A stretch of 64,000 nt of DNA from Pikeienuella piscinae (GCF_011044155.1 NZ_CP049056.1:3600001-3664000), one strand, 5' to 3'; shown: positions 1-9,759, counted from the stretch's first letter. Notes: generated from the letters alone by a model not told the origin. Program-made: numbers and translations.

Positions 1-3000
1 TGAAGTGACCTCGTCTTCGCTTATCGGATGCGCAAATCCCGGAGGCCTCATCCAGTTTCGAGCAGGGCCGAAGGTCGCTTCGCCGCCGCAGGCATTGCAA
101 TCGGTAATGTCATTGCGGGCGATCTCGTCCTGTCCCAAAGTCCTGGCGTAGCCGCATTCACTGCATTCCATGTAGATGCGGCGGGATTGCCAAGCCTCGA
201 AACGCTCGTCCTTCATGACGGAATAGATGGCTCCGGAAGTATAGCACTTACTCGATATCCAGACCTGCTTGCCAGGCGCGTACTGCGACAAGGCAATTGG
301 CAGACCCTGCGAGGGCGCAAACTTCATAATCGGACGATAGGGTGTCGAGCGCGATCTATCGAACACGTGGAATGTGGCGACATCGGTCGGAAACGCGTAG
401 CGCGGAAGTTTACCGCAATAAAGCAGCCGATCAAGCAACTTGCCGGGTGCTGAGGCACCCATTGCATGGTCTTCGCCTTCTTCTGCCCCCTCTTCGGTTT
501 CGCCTTCATCGTCTTCGCCATCGTCATCCGCGGCTTCGCCGTCAGCTGGTTTGATGGCTTCATCGATGGCTTCAAGGCAGTCCGCGACCATGGTTGAAAG
601 CAGAACTATCCGGTCTTCCTCTTCCAGTTCTTTCGGAATCCACGCGGCTACGCGCGCCGCAAGTGCTGACTCGTTTGCTTTGAGCCAGACTTCCAGATCA
701 TCGCGGTTCAAGATCGAGCCCGGCTTTCTGAACTCATCGACCGTGCCCAGAACCGAAAAGAGATCATGGCGCTGCTCTGGGTCAATTTTCGGCAGCTTTG
801 CCTGATGGTAGCTTTGAAGGAGAAACGCACGTATGTGACGACGGACGATTTCCGGGTTGTCCAGGGTCAGTTTCGGATCAACTACGTCACCGCGGATCAT
901 CCCATCCGGCTCGGAGAAGTAGTGTTCATCGTGGCTGTCGGAACTACCGAAAGCAACAACTGTGGCGACAGCATTGCCACGGCGACCGGCACGACCGGCG
1001 CGCTGCTGATAGTTTGCCCGACCTGGCGGCATATTGCGTAGAGCGACTCCCGAAAGAGCACCCAGATCGATACCCACTTCCATCGTTGTGGTACTTGAAA
1101 GGATGTCGATAGCCGTCATCTGTCGGCTACGTGCAAGTAGCTTGATGTCCTGAAAGAGAAGTTCGTTTTCCTCGGCCTTCGAGAACACGTCCTCGTTTTG
1201 CGGCGCGTTCAACTGAGCCGTATGTTCGGCAACAATGAGCGCCATGGGCTTTCTGGGAGGCGTACCGAGCGCCTCGATAACGGGGTTCCGGTAGTAGCCT
1301 TTGCGCGCCTGAAACACCGGATCAGTGTCCGGCAAGAGTTCGCGCGTTTGGATGCCGCCGCAATCAAGACAGTGACTCAGTCCGGGAACTGGTCTGTGTA
1401 CGGATTTGCAGCTATCGCAGTGTATCCAATCGCCGCCAAACTGGAGACTGAGTTCACTGCCATTTAGCCGCCGTTTCCCTGCACCCATGTCCTGAGTGAA
1501 TGTCTTTAGAAGAATGGGAAGCCATTTGTCCCTGTAGAGTTTCAGGGCCGCCTTGTCGGGCACAACAACCGACATGGCAGTGGGAAATGCACCCTTATCG
1601 CCTTTGACGGCGGTGCCGTCAGACCTGGACCGCTCCCACCAGACACCCGGCATCCTGCTAAGCCAGAAACCTTTTCGGCCATTCGTCCAGCATCTGATCC
1701 ATGCACGGGCGAGTGCCACTTTTCCTTCCGGTGTTTCGGCTACGCCAGGGATGTCGGGGAGAGCTTCGAGTACCTTGGTGTGCTTCGCCTTCTCGGAAAG
1801 TGAAGCAAGCGCCAGCGCTTCAAACCCAAGAAACCTGTCGCCGAGGGAGGTGACGATATCTTCGAGCAACGCCTCCGGCGGACTCTCACCGCGCATTTCA
1901 ATGAGAAGGCTCTGGAGCGAGAAGTCGTCATCGACATCGCCGTTGGCCACAGCCTCGGCAACTTTGATCTCGGCATCGAAGTTTTCAGCCGACTTCAACT
2001 CGGGACGAAGCCGGACTCCAAGTTCCTTGGAAGCCAAAAGGACTGCCAAATACAGGTCTTCAAGACACAGATTGTTCTTTAGAACATCAACCTTTTGCAG
2101 GCGATCATATCCCCACGCGATCATGGGCCGAAGTGAGTCGCGTACGGAGTACATTTGCAGGTTTGGAGCCAGGCGCGCTGCAACCTGTCTCGAGTCAGAG
2201 AACGCCAACACCTTACGGCCTTGCAGCGGAGCAAAGCTGGACTCTTCGACGGGGGCAGGAGGCTGAATCTGAATCTGACGAGCCACCAGCGCTTGGAAGG
2301 GCTGGTCGCCTTTGGTCTGGTGGTTCTGTACGGAACTACGTCCGAAGTTCGCGTCTCTGCCGCAAACACCACATGGCACGAACTGTCCGCGCGACTCCAA
2401 GCTCTTGTCGGTGTCGTCCTCTTCATCGGTTGCATCGGCCAACCGGTCACGCCTGATATAGACGCTGCGCATCCGTGATCCCATGACGGGCGGATTGAGG
2501 CGACCCGTTTCGAGATCATAGTCCGCTAGCTCTGCAACGCCTTCTTTCGAGGGTTCAACGAGTAGTAGATCAAGGGCAAGCAAGGGGCTTGTTTCGCCTG
2601 TCGCCATGCGGAGTTTCTGGCCGGGCTCAGACCAGAGCGCAGACGGCGTATCTACGTCGTCACTATATGCGCGGGCGTAGGCCGTACCGCAGTTCCTGCA
2701 CGTAAAAAGTTCCAGAACACGCGCGCCGCAACCGCAGCGCTCGTGCGGCTGGGAGTACATTTTCCCGCAGATGCCGCTTTTGGCCTCTTCCTCCAGTTCG
2801 GAGCAGTCGGGGTCCATGCAAACCCACAGGCCAGGCAACCCGCGGAAGAAGTTGTGAATGCGGCAAGGAAGCAGCCCTGGCAAATGCGGTTCCGGCCTGG
2901 CCGTACTGCCAAGAGCCATCAGGTTTGTAACGGCAGTGTCGGCCACTTCCTTTGCCACCCCCGAGAACAGGAAGTCACCGAGGTCCGCAATCGGCTTTGC

Positions 3001-4473
3001 CTCTTTCATGGTCGTGTTGACGAGGCGGCCCATGGGGCCAAAATCATTCAGCGCATCATACAAGGCGCGATCTGCACTGCCGGATGCCTCTACCCCTCTA
3101 TACTCCAGCAAAGTTTGAACAGCCGTAAGGCGCTGCTCTTCGTCTGGTGATTCCTGGAACGCTGTAAGATTTACCGATGCAAGAGCCTCTGCGTCTTGCT
3201 GGCTACCCTTTGAATCGTGGTCATTCAGTGCCAGGTCGCCTTGTATGGGCACGAACGTGTTTGCCGGAAGTCCGGAAAGTTGGGCACCGAACTCCGGCGC
3301 ATAGGTTGGGCTCTTGAAGCTTGCCGTGGCGCAAATCACCTGGAATCTCTCGGGCGGCACTCCCAGCCGGTCGCGCAACCGTCTGATTAGAAGGCCGACC
3401 TCTGCGCCCGCAGCGCCGCGGTATAGGTGCGCCTCGTCAAGAACAATCAGGAACGTCTCGTTCTTGTTCGCAGCGAGCCATTCGCGTGTCCTGTCGAAGA
3501 TTGGCCGTTCGACAGGCCGCATCAGCATGTATTCCAGCATCGAGTAGTTTGTTACGAGAAGGTCCGCAGGAGCCTCCTGTACCTCGTGCCGGGTCACGAG
3601 TTCGGTGTCATCCGGCTCCGTTACCGCCCGAATAAACTCGCCCGTCTTCCTGTCCTGCCAATAGCTGCCTTTTTCGCCGAACCACGACGCAAGGTCGGCC
3701 TTGGCTGGCCATTTTCCCTTTTCCTTAAGCGCTGCAAGAAGTTCCTTGGACGCTTCCCGCTCTTCGTCATCCTCGCTTTCGCAGCCGCGCAGGATTTCAA
3801 CGTAGAATTCATCAAAAGCTTTGAGACGGAGGGAGTCTTTCTTCGACGTTCGCAGCCCTGCGTAGGGTGTCCGGCTTGTGTATCTGGCAAAGCGCGCAGG
3901 GCGGCCACACCAACTCTTAAACAGTTCGACAAGGCGCGGGTCGCCAAACAGGGAGCGCAAGCGCCCCAACTGGTCGTTGACGAGCGCGTTCATCGGATAA
4001 AGTACGAGCGCTCTCATTGCGGGGTAGTCGTGAAAACTCTTTGGGTTCTCTTTCGCTTCGCGCGCAAATTTCCCGAGAATGGGCAGAAGGAACGACTCCG
4101 TTTTCCCGGAGCCGGTTCCCGTCATTATCACGAGATTCTTCTTTTCTATCAGGCTTCCTTGTATCGCCTGGGCCTGATGGCTGTAGGGCGGATCGTACAG
4201 AAGGCGGGAATGCTCGCCGTCCTTCTTCGACAAGGTGGTGTATGCTTCGAGCGCCGCTTGCGGGATATTCTCTATGTCGGAAAAATTCGATCCGGCCTGG
4301 TACCGTGGTGTCGATTCCAGATAGGGGACCTGGTATATTACACCGGCGCGATCCAAAAGTTCTTGCCTTTGCGCAATCAGTTTCGGCGCGCTGATGTGGT
4401 AGGTTGCCTCGATATAGTCCGATAGCGAACCGTGCAACTTTTCGATTGTTTCGTGAATTGTCTGCTGTGTCAC
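1..4473 (-). CDS. druE: DruE-like DEAD/DEAH helicase with DUF1998-type C-terminal region, partial at left edge
   Basis: A reading frame of 1491 codons runs from a GTG at 4473 to base 1 and continues outside the window. Walker A GTGSGKT lies at about residues 119-125, DEAH at about 346-349, TTTMEVGIDLG at about 1130 and the motif VI block QRAGRAGRRG at about 1157. The large insert between motifs II and VI is typical of DUF1998 superfamily 2 helicases such as DruE of Druantia. Cysteine pairs C580/C582 with C592/C595, C1019/C1022 with C1035/C1038, and C1437/C1440 with C1459/C1462 look like zinc sites. The last set is followed by a PPGFAHP segment near the DUF1998 domain. GTG was chosen because a GAGGCGAG ribosome-binding sequence precedes it, 13 bases after the upstream gene. 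The expected role is nucleic-acid translocation or unwinding in anti-phage defence. The missing C-terminus prevents full classification. Confidence 0.85.
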   Translation of the reverse strand, partial: MTQQTIHETIEKLHGSLSDYIEATYHISAPKLIAQRQELLDRAGVIYQVPYLESTPRYQAGSNFSDIENIPQAALEAYTTLSKKDGEHSRLLYDPPYSHQAQAIQGSLIEKKNLVIMTGTGSGKTESFLLPILGKFAREAKENPKSFHDYPAMRALVLYPMNALVNDQLGRLRSLFGDPRLVELFKSWCGRPARFARYTSRTPYAGLRTSKKDSLRLKAFDEFYVEILRGCESEDDEEREASKELLAALKEKGKWPAKADLASWFGEKGSYWQDRKTGEFIRAVTEPDDTELVTRHEVQEAPADLLVTNYSMLEYMLMRPVERPIFDRTREWLAANKNETFLIVLDEAHLYRGAAGAEVGLLIRRLRDRLGVPPERFQVICATASFKSPTYAPEFGAQLSGLPANTFVPIQGDLALNDHDSKGSQQDAEALASVNLTAFQESPDEEQRLTAVQTLLEYRGVEASGSADRALYDALNDFGPMGRLVNTTMKEAKPIADLGDFLFSGVAKEVADTAVTNLMALGSTARPEPHLPGLLPCRIHNFFRGLPGLWVCMDPDCSELEEEAKSGICGKMYSQPHERCGCGARVLELFTCRNCGTAYARAYSDDVDTPSALWSEPGQKLRMATGETSPLLALDLLLVEPSKEGVAELADYDLETGRLNPPVMGSRMRSVYIRRDRLADATDEEDDTDKSLESRGQFVPCGVCGRDANFGRSSVQNHQTKGDQPFQALVARQIQIQPPAPVEESSFAPLQGRKVLAFSDSRQVAARLAPNLQMYSVRDSLRPMIAWGYDRLQKVDVLKNNLCLEDLYLAVLLASKELGVRLRPELKSAENFDAEIKVAEAVANGDVDDDFSLQSLLIEMRGESPPEALLEDIVTSLGDRFLGFEALALASLSEKAKHTKVLEALPDIPGVAETPEGKVALARAWIRCWTNGRKGFWLSRMPGVWWERSRSDGTAVKGDKGAFPTAMSVVVPDKAALKLYRDKWLPILLKTFTQDMGAGKRRLNGSELSLQFGGDWIHCDSCKSVHRPVPGLSHCLDCGGIQTRELLPDTDPVFQARKGYYRNPVIEALGTPPRKPMALIVAEHTAQLNAPQNEDVFSKAEENELLFQDIKLLARSRQMTAIDILSSTTTMEVGIDLGALSGVALRNMPPGRANYQQRAGRAGRRGNAVATVVAFGSSDSHDEHYFSEPDGMIRGDVVDPKLTLDNPEIVRRHIRAFLLQSYHQAKLPKIDPEQRHDLFSVLGTVDEFRKPGSILNRDDLEVWLKANESALAARVAAWIPKELEEEDRIVLLSTMVADCLEAIDEAIKPADGEAADDDGEDDEGETEEGAEEGEDHAMGASAPGKLLDRLLYCGKLPRYAFPTDVATFHVFDRSRSTPYRPIMKFAPSQGLPIALSQYAPGKQVWISSKCYTSGAIYSVMKDERFEAWQSRRIYMECSECGYARTLGQDEIARNDITDCNACGGEATFGPARNWMRPPGFAHPISEDEVTS

Positions 4474-4486
4474 TGGCTCGCCTCGC

Positions 4487-5563
4487 TTATTCGTCAATGT
4501 GTTCGAGCCAAACGGTATCGCGAAGGAACGCGATCTCTTCGTCGGCTTCGGATTTTGGCAACAAGTAGGAAAACAGGCATTTCTCAGCCGGAAGCGGCTG
4601 ACCAAAAACCATTAGCCGCCGCTCGGCCCATTTCGGAATGGGAGAAAAGAAGTCAAAACGCAAACCGCCGTCCTTGGGTACGGTCCTGAACTCCTGCGGG
4701 TGTTCGTTCTTGCGGTCAAAGGCGATTTGGGCGCGCCAAGCTTCGTCGCAGCCTCGCCAGTGTGACCGTGGCAAAGGTAGATCAAGAAGACGCTGAGGCT
4801 CGCCATGTTCAAGCTCTACCATGCACCAGAGCGGCGCACCGTACATCTGTGGTCGCCTGCCTACGTAGATGCCAGAGCGCTTGCCCGGCGCTGTCCAGCG
4901 ACCTTTGTAGTATCTCACCGTTGCGTCGTGATCGATAACTTGAAGCTCTGCTATTGCGCCACTTCGACCCTGGCCTTTGAGCCGAATTTCAAGGTTCGGC
5001 AGATATTCTTCTGGCGACTGGGCTTTTGGTGAGCGCAACCAAGCCTCTGATGAAAGATTCTGCAAACCGTGGCTGGAGAGCATGCCTGCAATGTCTTCCC
5101 CGGTCTCCGGTTTGAGGAGTCTGGTACAGCCCTGTGCAGTAACCCGGCTCGAAATGCTGTCTGGCAGAAAACTGTCTTGATCCGGAACGACACCGAGAAG
5201 ATAGCAGCTACCCTCCGGTCGAACCACGAAAGCAGGTGGCGCGGCGAACACCCATGTGCCTTTTACGTCTACGTCACCGGTGGAAACATCATTAAGTTCC
5301 AGAAGGTCGCCTGATACGATGAGTCCTTCTATGGTGCGGTCAAGCCGCTCAGGTAGCGACTCCCCATCTTCATCCAGGTACTGGAGGCTCTCGGCGATAG
5401 ATGCCCGCAGCGTACTGCGTGAGCATGGGCAGTTTATTCCCGCCGCTCTTCGGACGAGAGCAGCGAGAGCCTCGTCGGGGACAGGCCCGGATGGGTCTAT
5501 TGGAACCCCAAGGGAATTCGAACATACGGCAAGAACTTCGTCCCTTTCGATCTCGCGAATCAT
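4487..5563 (-). CDS. Druantia-operon accessory protein, 358 aa, function unknown
   Basis: This is the third gene of the minus-strand defence operon. Its ATG overlaps the TGA of the preceding gene (ATGA), so the two are probably translationally coupled. No catalytic motif, membrane segment or signal peptide is evident. The N-terminal 100 residues look helical (a possible winged-helix region with LRASIAESLQYL and EGLIVSGDLLEL). The rest is mixed alpha/beta with several tryptophans and a CPC motif near residue 46. By position, between the 952-residue protein and the DruE-like helicase, it could be the counterpart of DruD in type I Druantia, but I cannot confirm homology by eye. A role as a helicase partner or sensor is inference. 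Confidence 0.7.
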   Translation of the reverse strand: MIREIERDEVLAVCSNSLGVPIDPSGPVPDEALAALVRRAAGINCPCSRSTLRASIAESLQYLDEDGESLPERLDRTIEGLIVSGDLLELNDVSTGDVDVKGTWVFAAPPAFVVRPEGSCYLLGVVPDQDSFLPDSISSRVTAQGCTRLLKPETGEDIAGMLSSHGLQNLSSEAWLRSPKAQSPEEYLPNLEIRLKGQGRSGAIAELQVIDHDATVRYYKGRWTAPGKRSGIYVGRRPQMYGAPLWCMVELEHGEPQRLLDLPLPRSHWRGCDEAWRAQIAFDRKNEHPQEFRTVPKDGGLRFDFFSPIPKWAERRLMVFGQPLPAEKCLFSYLLPKSEADEEIAFLRDTVWLEHIDE

Positions 5564-8418
5564 ACGGCTCTCCTGGGCTGTTCCAGCACTTGGTCGTCAC
5601 CGTGCTTTGAGCGGAGGGCCAGCAGTCTTGCACCTCTGAAAAGAGCGCCGAAGTTCTTCAAATCTTCAAGAAGTATATCGCACTTCTTCTTTCCATAGCG
5701 GTCTATGATTGTCTCGGGAGAAAAAGCGAAGTCATAGGCAAAGGCGCTTAGTTCCGGCTTTCGGCAAATATCAAAGCGCTTGGCAAGATCGCGATACCAG
5801 TCGCGGCCATGCGGGGTGCCGCCGCTTGCCTTGTAGTAGTCACGGGCTAGCACGGCAGCAAAGCCACTTCGTTTAAAGACATACCGTTTTAGAAGTTCTT
5901 GTTCCTCGGTTCGTTCAGGGTTGGCGATATAGCGGCGCTCGATGTCCAGCCACCTCTCTCCGGCAATAACGGCAACAACGGCGCATATTATAGAGTCTAC
6001 AACAGTGAAGCGCCGAATCTCGGAAAGCGGACCTGCGATTTTTGCCTCATTCCAGATGCTGGCATAGCGAAGCGCATCCGATGGCGTGACCTTCCCAGTC
6101 GAAACAGCGTCCACGTTCGGGACGACATTGAGGGCCTGGAAGCCCCCGCCTCTTGCTAGTCCTGTAGAGAATGCAAGCACAGACTTGTGGTCGCCGTGCT
6201 GCGCGGCAAACAGTGCGCCCGGCGGCGCTACCTGGAAGCCTTTGATCGCTTTGGCTGGGTCAATGTGTTCGCGAGACGCGGGTTTTTCCATGCTAAATGT
6301 GAAACAGGTAGGAGAACTGTCTTCACTATCCGTGTCGTCTATCAGACGAAGCATCGCGGAACCTTCGACCTGCCTTGCTACCCAGCGGACGGGCCGTACG
6401 ACATGTTCAAAGGTCAGCTTGTATTCACCGAGTTCCTCACCGCGCACTGTCAGGGTGCATGACGCAGCTTCCAGATAGCGCCACTCACGGTCTCCTTCCT
6501 GAATAAATTTGGCAAAGCGGCTCTGCCAGACCTTCGGTGTAACCGGCAAATCAAAGTACTCGCCCACAACGTCTGACAGGATTTCTTCTTCGCGCGCGTT
6601 CTCCAAGGTCACTTCGCACACGACCTGGTGTCCTTCCGGACCCTTCACTTCAATTTCGACCTGGTTCTCCCAGAACATTGAGAGATCGGGGTCGAAGGGC
6701 TCGGCAGTTACCACCAGACCGGAATGAAATGACGTACCAGGCACCCAAGGCTGAGGTTCTCGAACTCTCAGTTCCAGTGTGCCTTCTGCCTGTGGTGTCG
6801 AAGCAATATCGTTCAGACGCTCACTTTTTAGGGCTTTCACCCGCAGCTCGTGCGTTCCGGCACGCAACTCCGGAAGTTGAACAAATGTCGGATATCCAAC
6901 CGGACCTGCCTCGATTGTCGCGCGCGAACCGTCGCTGAGTAGCAACTCGTAGGAGGCTATCGGGTGGTCATGGGTGATACCTATACAAGGCGTTTCTGTC
7001 GTCAGCCACTCACTCGTGCCCTCGCCGTTCCAGCCCCTGCCGGGCAGACCAGATGGCCACACGCGGATGGTACGGGCAACCTGGATTCCAAGTTCGTTAA
7101 ACCACTCAATGTGTTCTGCTGTTACCTCTGACGGCACAGACACGCGTATCGCCCTGACATGCTCACACTCAAGTTGGCACTGCGAGGTGAAGGCGGACGC
7201 TTGGGGAAAATCCTTCGATCCGACAATAACGTAGTCTCGGCCCGGTCTCACGATTTTGCCGGATATTTCTCTTCCCAAGCCATCGCGGCCAATTCGGAAC
7301 AGCCAAAACGGTCCGTCATGTATGCGGCACTCGGCAGCGAGAAAATGGTCAAGCAATGGATTGGTAGCTTCAAACTCAATAAGGGGCCGGAAAACATCAG
7401 GCCATCGCTTGATGGCACCTCTTTGTGCCCCGGACAGAAGCCAGCCGCGCGGCTTGAAGTCATCTGCGCCGTTGAGACGGCATCGTGTGGCTTGAAGGAA
7501 TTTTCGGACTTCAGGATTGAGCGCTGCGATTCCCCGAAACGAGGGAAACTCAATCGCTACAGACCAGTTGGATGCTCCCATGCTCCGAAGGTAAAGACTT
7601 GGACGTATCTCGGGATGCTGACCCTTTCGCGGCTGACTGTCGTTCGCTGCCGGTCCGGCGACCGGAGACCGCCGCCCTAAACCCGTGATGCGGTCTCTGA
7701 CGGCTCTCCTTGCTTCCTTAAGCCATTCGCGGGCGCTGCGCACGGTCTCCAGATCAGCGACAATGCGTTCAAGCGTTGCCGGATAGATTGGACCTGTGCC
7801 CTCACCCAGCTCGGTATGAAGCAAGCCGAGAACAATCCGTCCGGTCAGTTCTTCCTGCTGCAAGAACTCCTGAAATCTGGTCGATGTGTAGAACCCGTAA
7901 GATGATAGTAAGCGCCCAATACTGGCAGCGTCTGTTTCGTGCAAACGGGCGAGTTGATAACGCAGATCATAGAGCAGTTTGGCAAACTGAATTTGAAGGT
8001 ACTTTGGAAGGATGGCATGAGTAATAGGGAGTGAAATAATTCTGAAATGCTCGGCCCATGGGCCGGTTGGCTCCATTCCTCCATAGGTCGTCAGGAACCT
8101 TCTAAAACATCGCGCGAGGCTATATCGGTTTGCGCCCTCCCAGAACGGGGTTTGTCCTTCGAATGAGCGCCAATACTCATCGCCTTCGTATGAGTAGCCC
8201 CGCTCCGTGGCATAGACGACCCAGGGGAGCCAATAGCGGGACAAACGATGCCCCGCCTTCAAGCTTTCCCTCAGATCGTCTGAAAGTCTGGCAACCTCTT
8301 CATCGTTCAATCCATGCTCAAGTGCGAAGACCGGATAGCCCGAAGCGGTTCGCGCCGCGGCCAACTTCTCGAAGTGGCCAGCGAGCCTGTCTTGCCATTC
8401 TTCGAGGGACTTTGGCAT
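5560..8418 (-). CDS. Large Druantia-operon protein, 952 aa, STY4851/YjiT- or DruH/DruB-C-like by position
   Basis: The second gene of the operon starts at ATG 8418, seven bases after the druA stop. An in-frame start at 8460 would add 14 arginine-rich residues lying entirely inside druA, so I prefer the shorter form. The first 230 residues are helical, with an aromatic block LSRYWLPWVVYATERGYSYEGDEYW at about residues 59-83. The middle third is beta-rich (repeated short strands, as in Ig-like or sandwich folds) and the C-terminal 200 residues are helical again. No nuclease or NTPase motif is visible. The N-terminal block reminds me of the large STY4851/ECs_5259 (YjiT) proteins that pair with DUF1998 helicases in Druantia loci. 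That similarity is from memory and should be treated as tentative. Confidence 0.7.
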   Translation of the reverse strand: MPKSLEEWQDRLAGHFEKLAAARTASGYPVFALEHGLNDEEVARLSDDLRESLKAGHRLSRYWLPWVVYATERGYSYEGDEYWRSFEGQTPFWEGANRYSLARCFRRFLTTYGGMEPTGPWAEHFRIISLPITHAILPKYLQIQFAKLLYDLRYQLARLHETDAASIGRLLSSYGFYTSTRFQEFLQQEELTGRIVLGLLHTELGEGTGPIYPATLERIVADLETVRSAREWLKEARRAVRDRITGLGRRSPVAGPAANDSQPRKGQHPEIRPSLYLRSMGASNWSVAIEFPSFRGIAALNPEVRKFLQATRCRLNGADDFKPRGWLLSGAQRGAIKRWPDVFRPLIEFEATNPLLDHFLAAECRIHDGPFWLFRIGRDGLGREISGKIVRPGRDYVIVGSKDFPQASAFTSQCQLECEHVRAIRVSVPSEVTAEHIEWFNELGIQVARTIRVWPSGLPGRGWNGEGTSEWLTTETPCIGITHDHPIASYELLLSDGSRATIEAGPVGYPTFVQLPELRAGTHELRVKALKSERLNDIASTPQAEGTLELRVREPQPWVPGTSFHSGLVVTAEPFDPDLSMFWENQVEIEVKGPEGHQVVCEVTLENAREEEILSDVVGEYFDLPVTPKVWQSRFAKFIQEGDREWRYLEAASCTLTVRGEELGEYKLTFEHVVRPVRWVARQVEGSAMLRLIDDTDSEDSSPTCFTFSMEKPASREHIDPAKAIKGFQVAPPGALFAAQHGDHKSVLAFSTGLARGGGFQALNVVPNVDAVSTGKVTPSDALRYASIWNEAKIAGPLSEIRRFTVVDSIICAVVAVIAGERWLDIERRYIANPERTEEQELLKRYVFKRSGFAAVLARDYYKASGGTPHGRDWYRDLAKRFDICRKPELSAFAYDFAFSPETIIDRYGKKKCDILLEDLKNFGALFRGARLLALRSKHGDDQVLEQPRRAV

Positions 8419-8425
8419 AGGAGAC

Positions 8426-9661
8426 CTAGCCCTTCGCGGACGCGAACAGCGTGTCGGCATGCACGGATGCTGCGGTTCTCATCTTGGCGCGTTGGCTACC
8501 AAACAGTTCCGCGAGATCAGCGACTTCCCACGCCTGGTATTCTTGTCTGCGCTCTGCGCGAGGCACAAGCCAGCGATCACGGGCAAGTGAACCGATATCC
8601 GCTACACTGGCAAGGCCGCTAGTGTCCGGGACTCCTTCACCGGTTTGAAGTATCTGTGCGGCGTTGCTTGCCAGGAACGTGATGAACACCTGGCGCTGTA
8701 TTCCGTGACGCAGCATGTCGGCCTTGAAGCCAAGTGCATCCAGCGCCGCGCGCGTTGTGCGCATCCGCCAGTTCGGCCCCTGGCCGTATCTATGGAGATC
8801 GGCGTAGCTGTGCCCTACGTCACGAAGGTAGTCCCGAAGCTCCAGGAAGAGCCTGTCGGGAATATGGAAGTGGCCCCATCCACCTGTGTAGCCGATGGGA
8901 TCGAGGTGTGAGGTGCCGTCCAACTTAAGCCGGTTATAGACAGAGCTTCGTCCCATCGAAGAGGAAGTCGTAACCGCCAGAAGCCGCGCGTTCTTGGCTT
9001 TTTGAGAGATGATCCCGGTCGTGCCGCCATATACGTCCGCAAAGTCGTCATATAGATCACGGCTTTTCAGCAGACATGCGACCAACTTTCCTCCGAGGAG
9101 CATATTGTACGGAGGAACTGCGCCTAGGACATAGGCATCCATGATATTCACAAGTCTTTCGGTGCGATCTTTTGAATCCCAGCCGATTAACTTGTCGCGG
9201 ACCGATAGATTGAAAACGGGATCACCAATCGCAAGCAAACCGATGATCTTTTGGTTGTTTGCGTCCCAAACAATATATCTCAGCCGCCTGCCAAAACCGT
9301 TCGAGACGGGAACGGACCAGGTCAGGGATGCCAATCGGAACAGGTCGCCTTGCCAGGTACTGGCATGGACTCTTTCCAGCACCGGCGAGACCTTGTCTGG
9401 TTGAACTTCGGCACCGGTCGCGAAGTGACGCAGGAGACCGGCGGCCTTCTCCTCGATGAACCTTTGGTTGCCCCGAAGACGCTCTCCGCGCTGAGAGCGG
9501 TGTAGAGACCGGATGATATCCTTACCAGTGCCTTCGATAACGAGAGAGCCGTCTTCTGCCTTGTGAAACCCCAGCGATTTCAGATGGTTCCTCAGCTTTC
9601 TTTTGAGGTTAGCCTCCCTGCTGGCAATTCTGACAACGTTCTCACATTCTAAATCTTTCAT
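8426..9661 (-). CDS. druA: DruA-like protein (DUF4338)
   Basis: This 411-residue protein is the first large gene of the defence operon. The central block LRYIVWDANNQKIIGLLAIG (about 127-146), followed by SVRDKLIGWD and then AYVLGAVPPYNMLLGGKLVACLL (about 176-198), matches the pattern of DUF4338, the domain that defines DruA of type I Druantia. Charged, helical N- and C-terminal regions flank it. Length is close to that of known DruA proteins (about 400 residues). The ATG at 9661 overlaps the stop of a tiny upstream reading frame (ATGA), and GAGCGGG lies just before it. The biochemical role of DruA is not known to me. With the DruE-like helicase in the same operon, an anti-phage role is the best inference. 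Confidence 0.85.
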   Translation of the reverse strand: MKDLECENVVRIASREANLKRKLRNHLKSLGFHKAEDGSLVIEGTGKDIIRSLHRSQRGERLRGNQRFIEEKAAGLLRHFATGAEVQPDKVSPVLERVHASTWQGDLFRLASLTWSVPVSNGFGRRLRYIVWDANNQKIIGLLAIGDPVFNLSVRDKLIGWDSKDRTERLVNIMDAYVLGAVPPYNMLLGGKLVACLLKSRDLYDDFADVYGGTTGIISQKAKNARLLAVTTSSSMGRSSVYNRLKLDGTSHLDPIGYTGGWGHFHIPDRLFLELRDYLRDVGHSYADLHRYGQGPNWRMRTTRAALDALGFKADMLRHGIQRQVFITFLASNAAQILQTGEGVPDTSGLASVADIGSLARDRWLVPRAERRQEYQAWEVADLAELFGSQRAKMRTAASVHADTLFASAKG

Positions 9662-9741
9662 TTCCCGCTCAAACCCGGCTTGTTTTCTGTCCCTGCTGCG
9701 ACTTCATCTTCACTCGCGTTCTGTTCGACGTACAGGCGCAT
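9658..9741 (-). CDS. Candidate small ORF coupled to druA (27 aa)
   Basis: On the minus strand a frame starting at ATG 9741 encodes 27 residues (beginning MRLYVEQNASEDEV). It ends in a TGA that overlaps the druA ATG by the ATGA arrangement seen elsewhere in this operon. AGGGAG lies three bases before the ATG. A GTG at 9792 could extend it to 44 residues, but that version overlaps the divergent AlpA-like gene. It may be a leader peptide, a remnant of a deleted gene or chance. The ATGA overlap is the only positive evidence. Confidence 0.3.
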   Translation of the reverse strand: MRLYVEQNASEDEVAAGTENKPGLSGK

Positions 9742-9759
9742 GTACTCCCTGATGACCTC

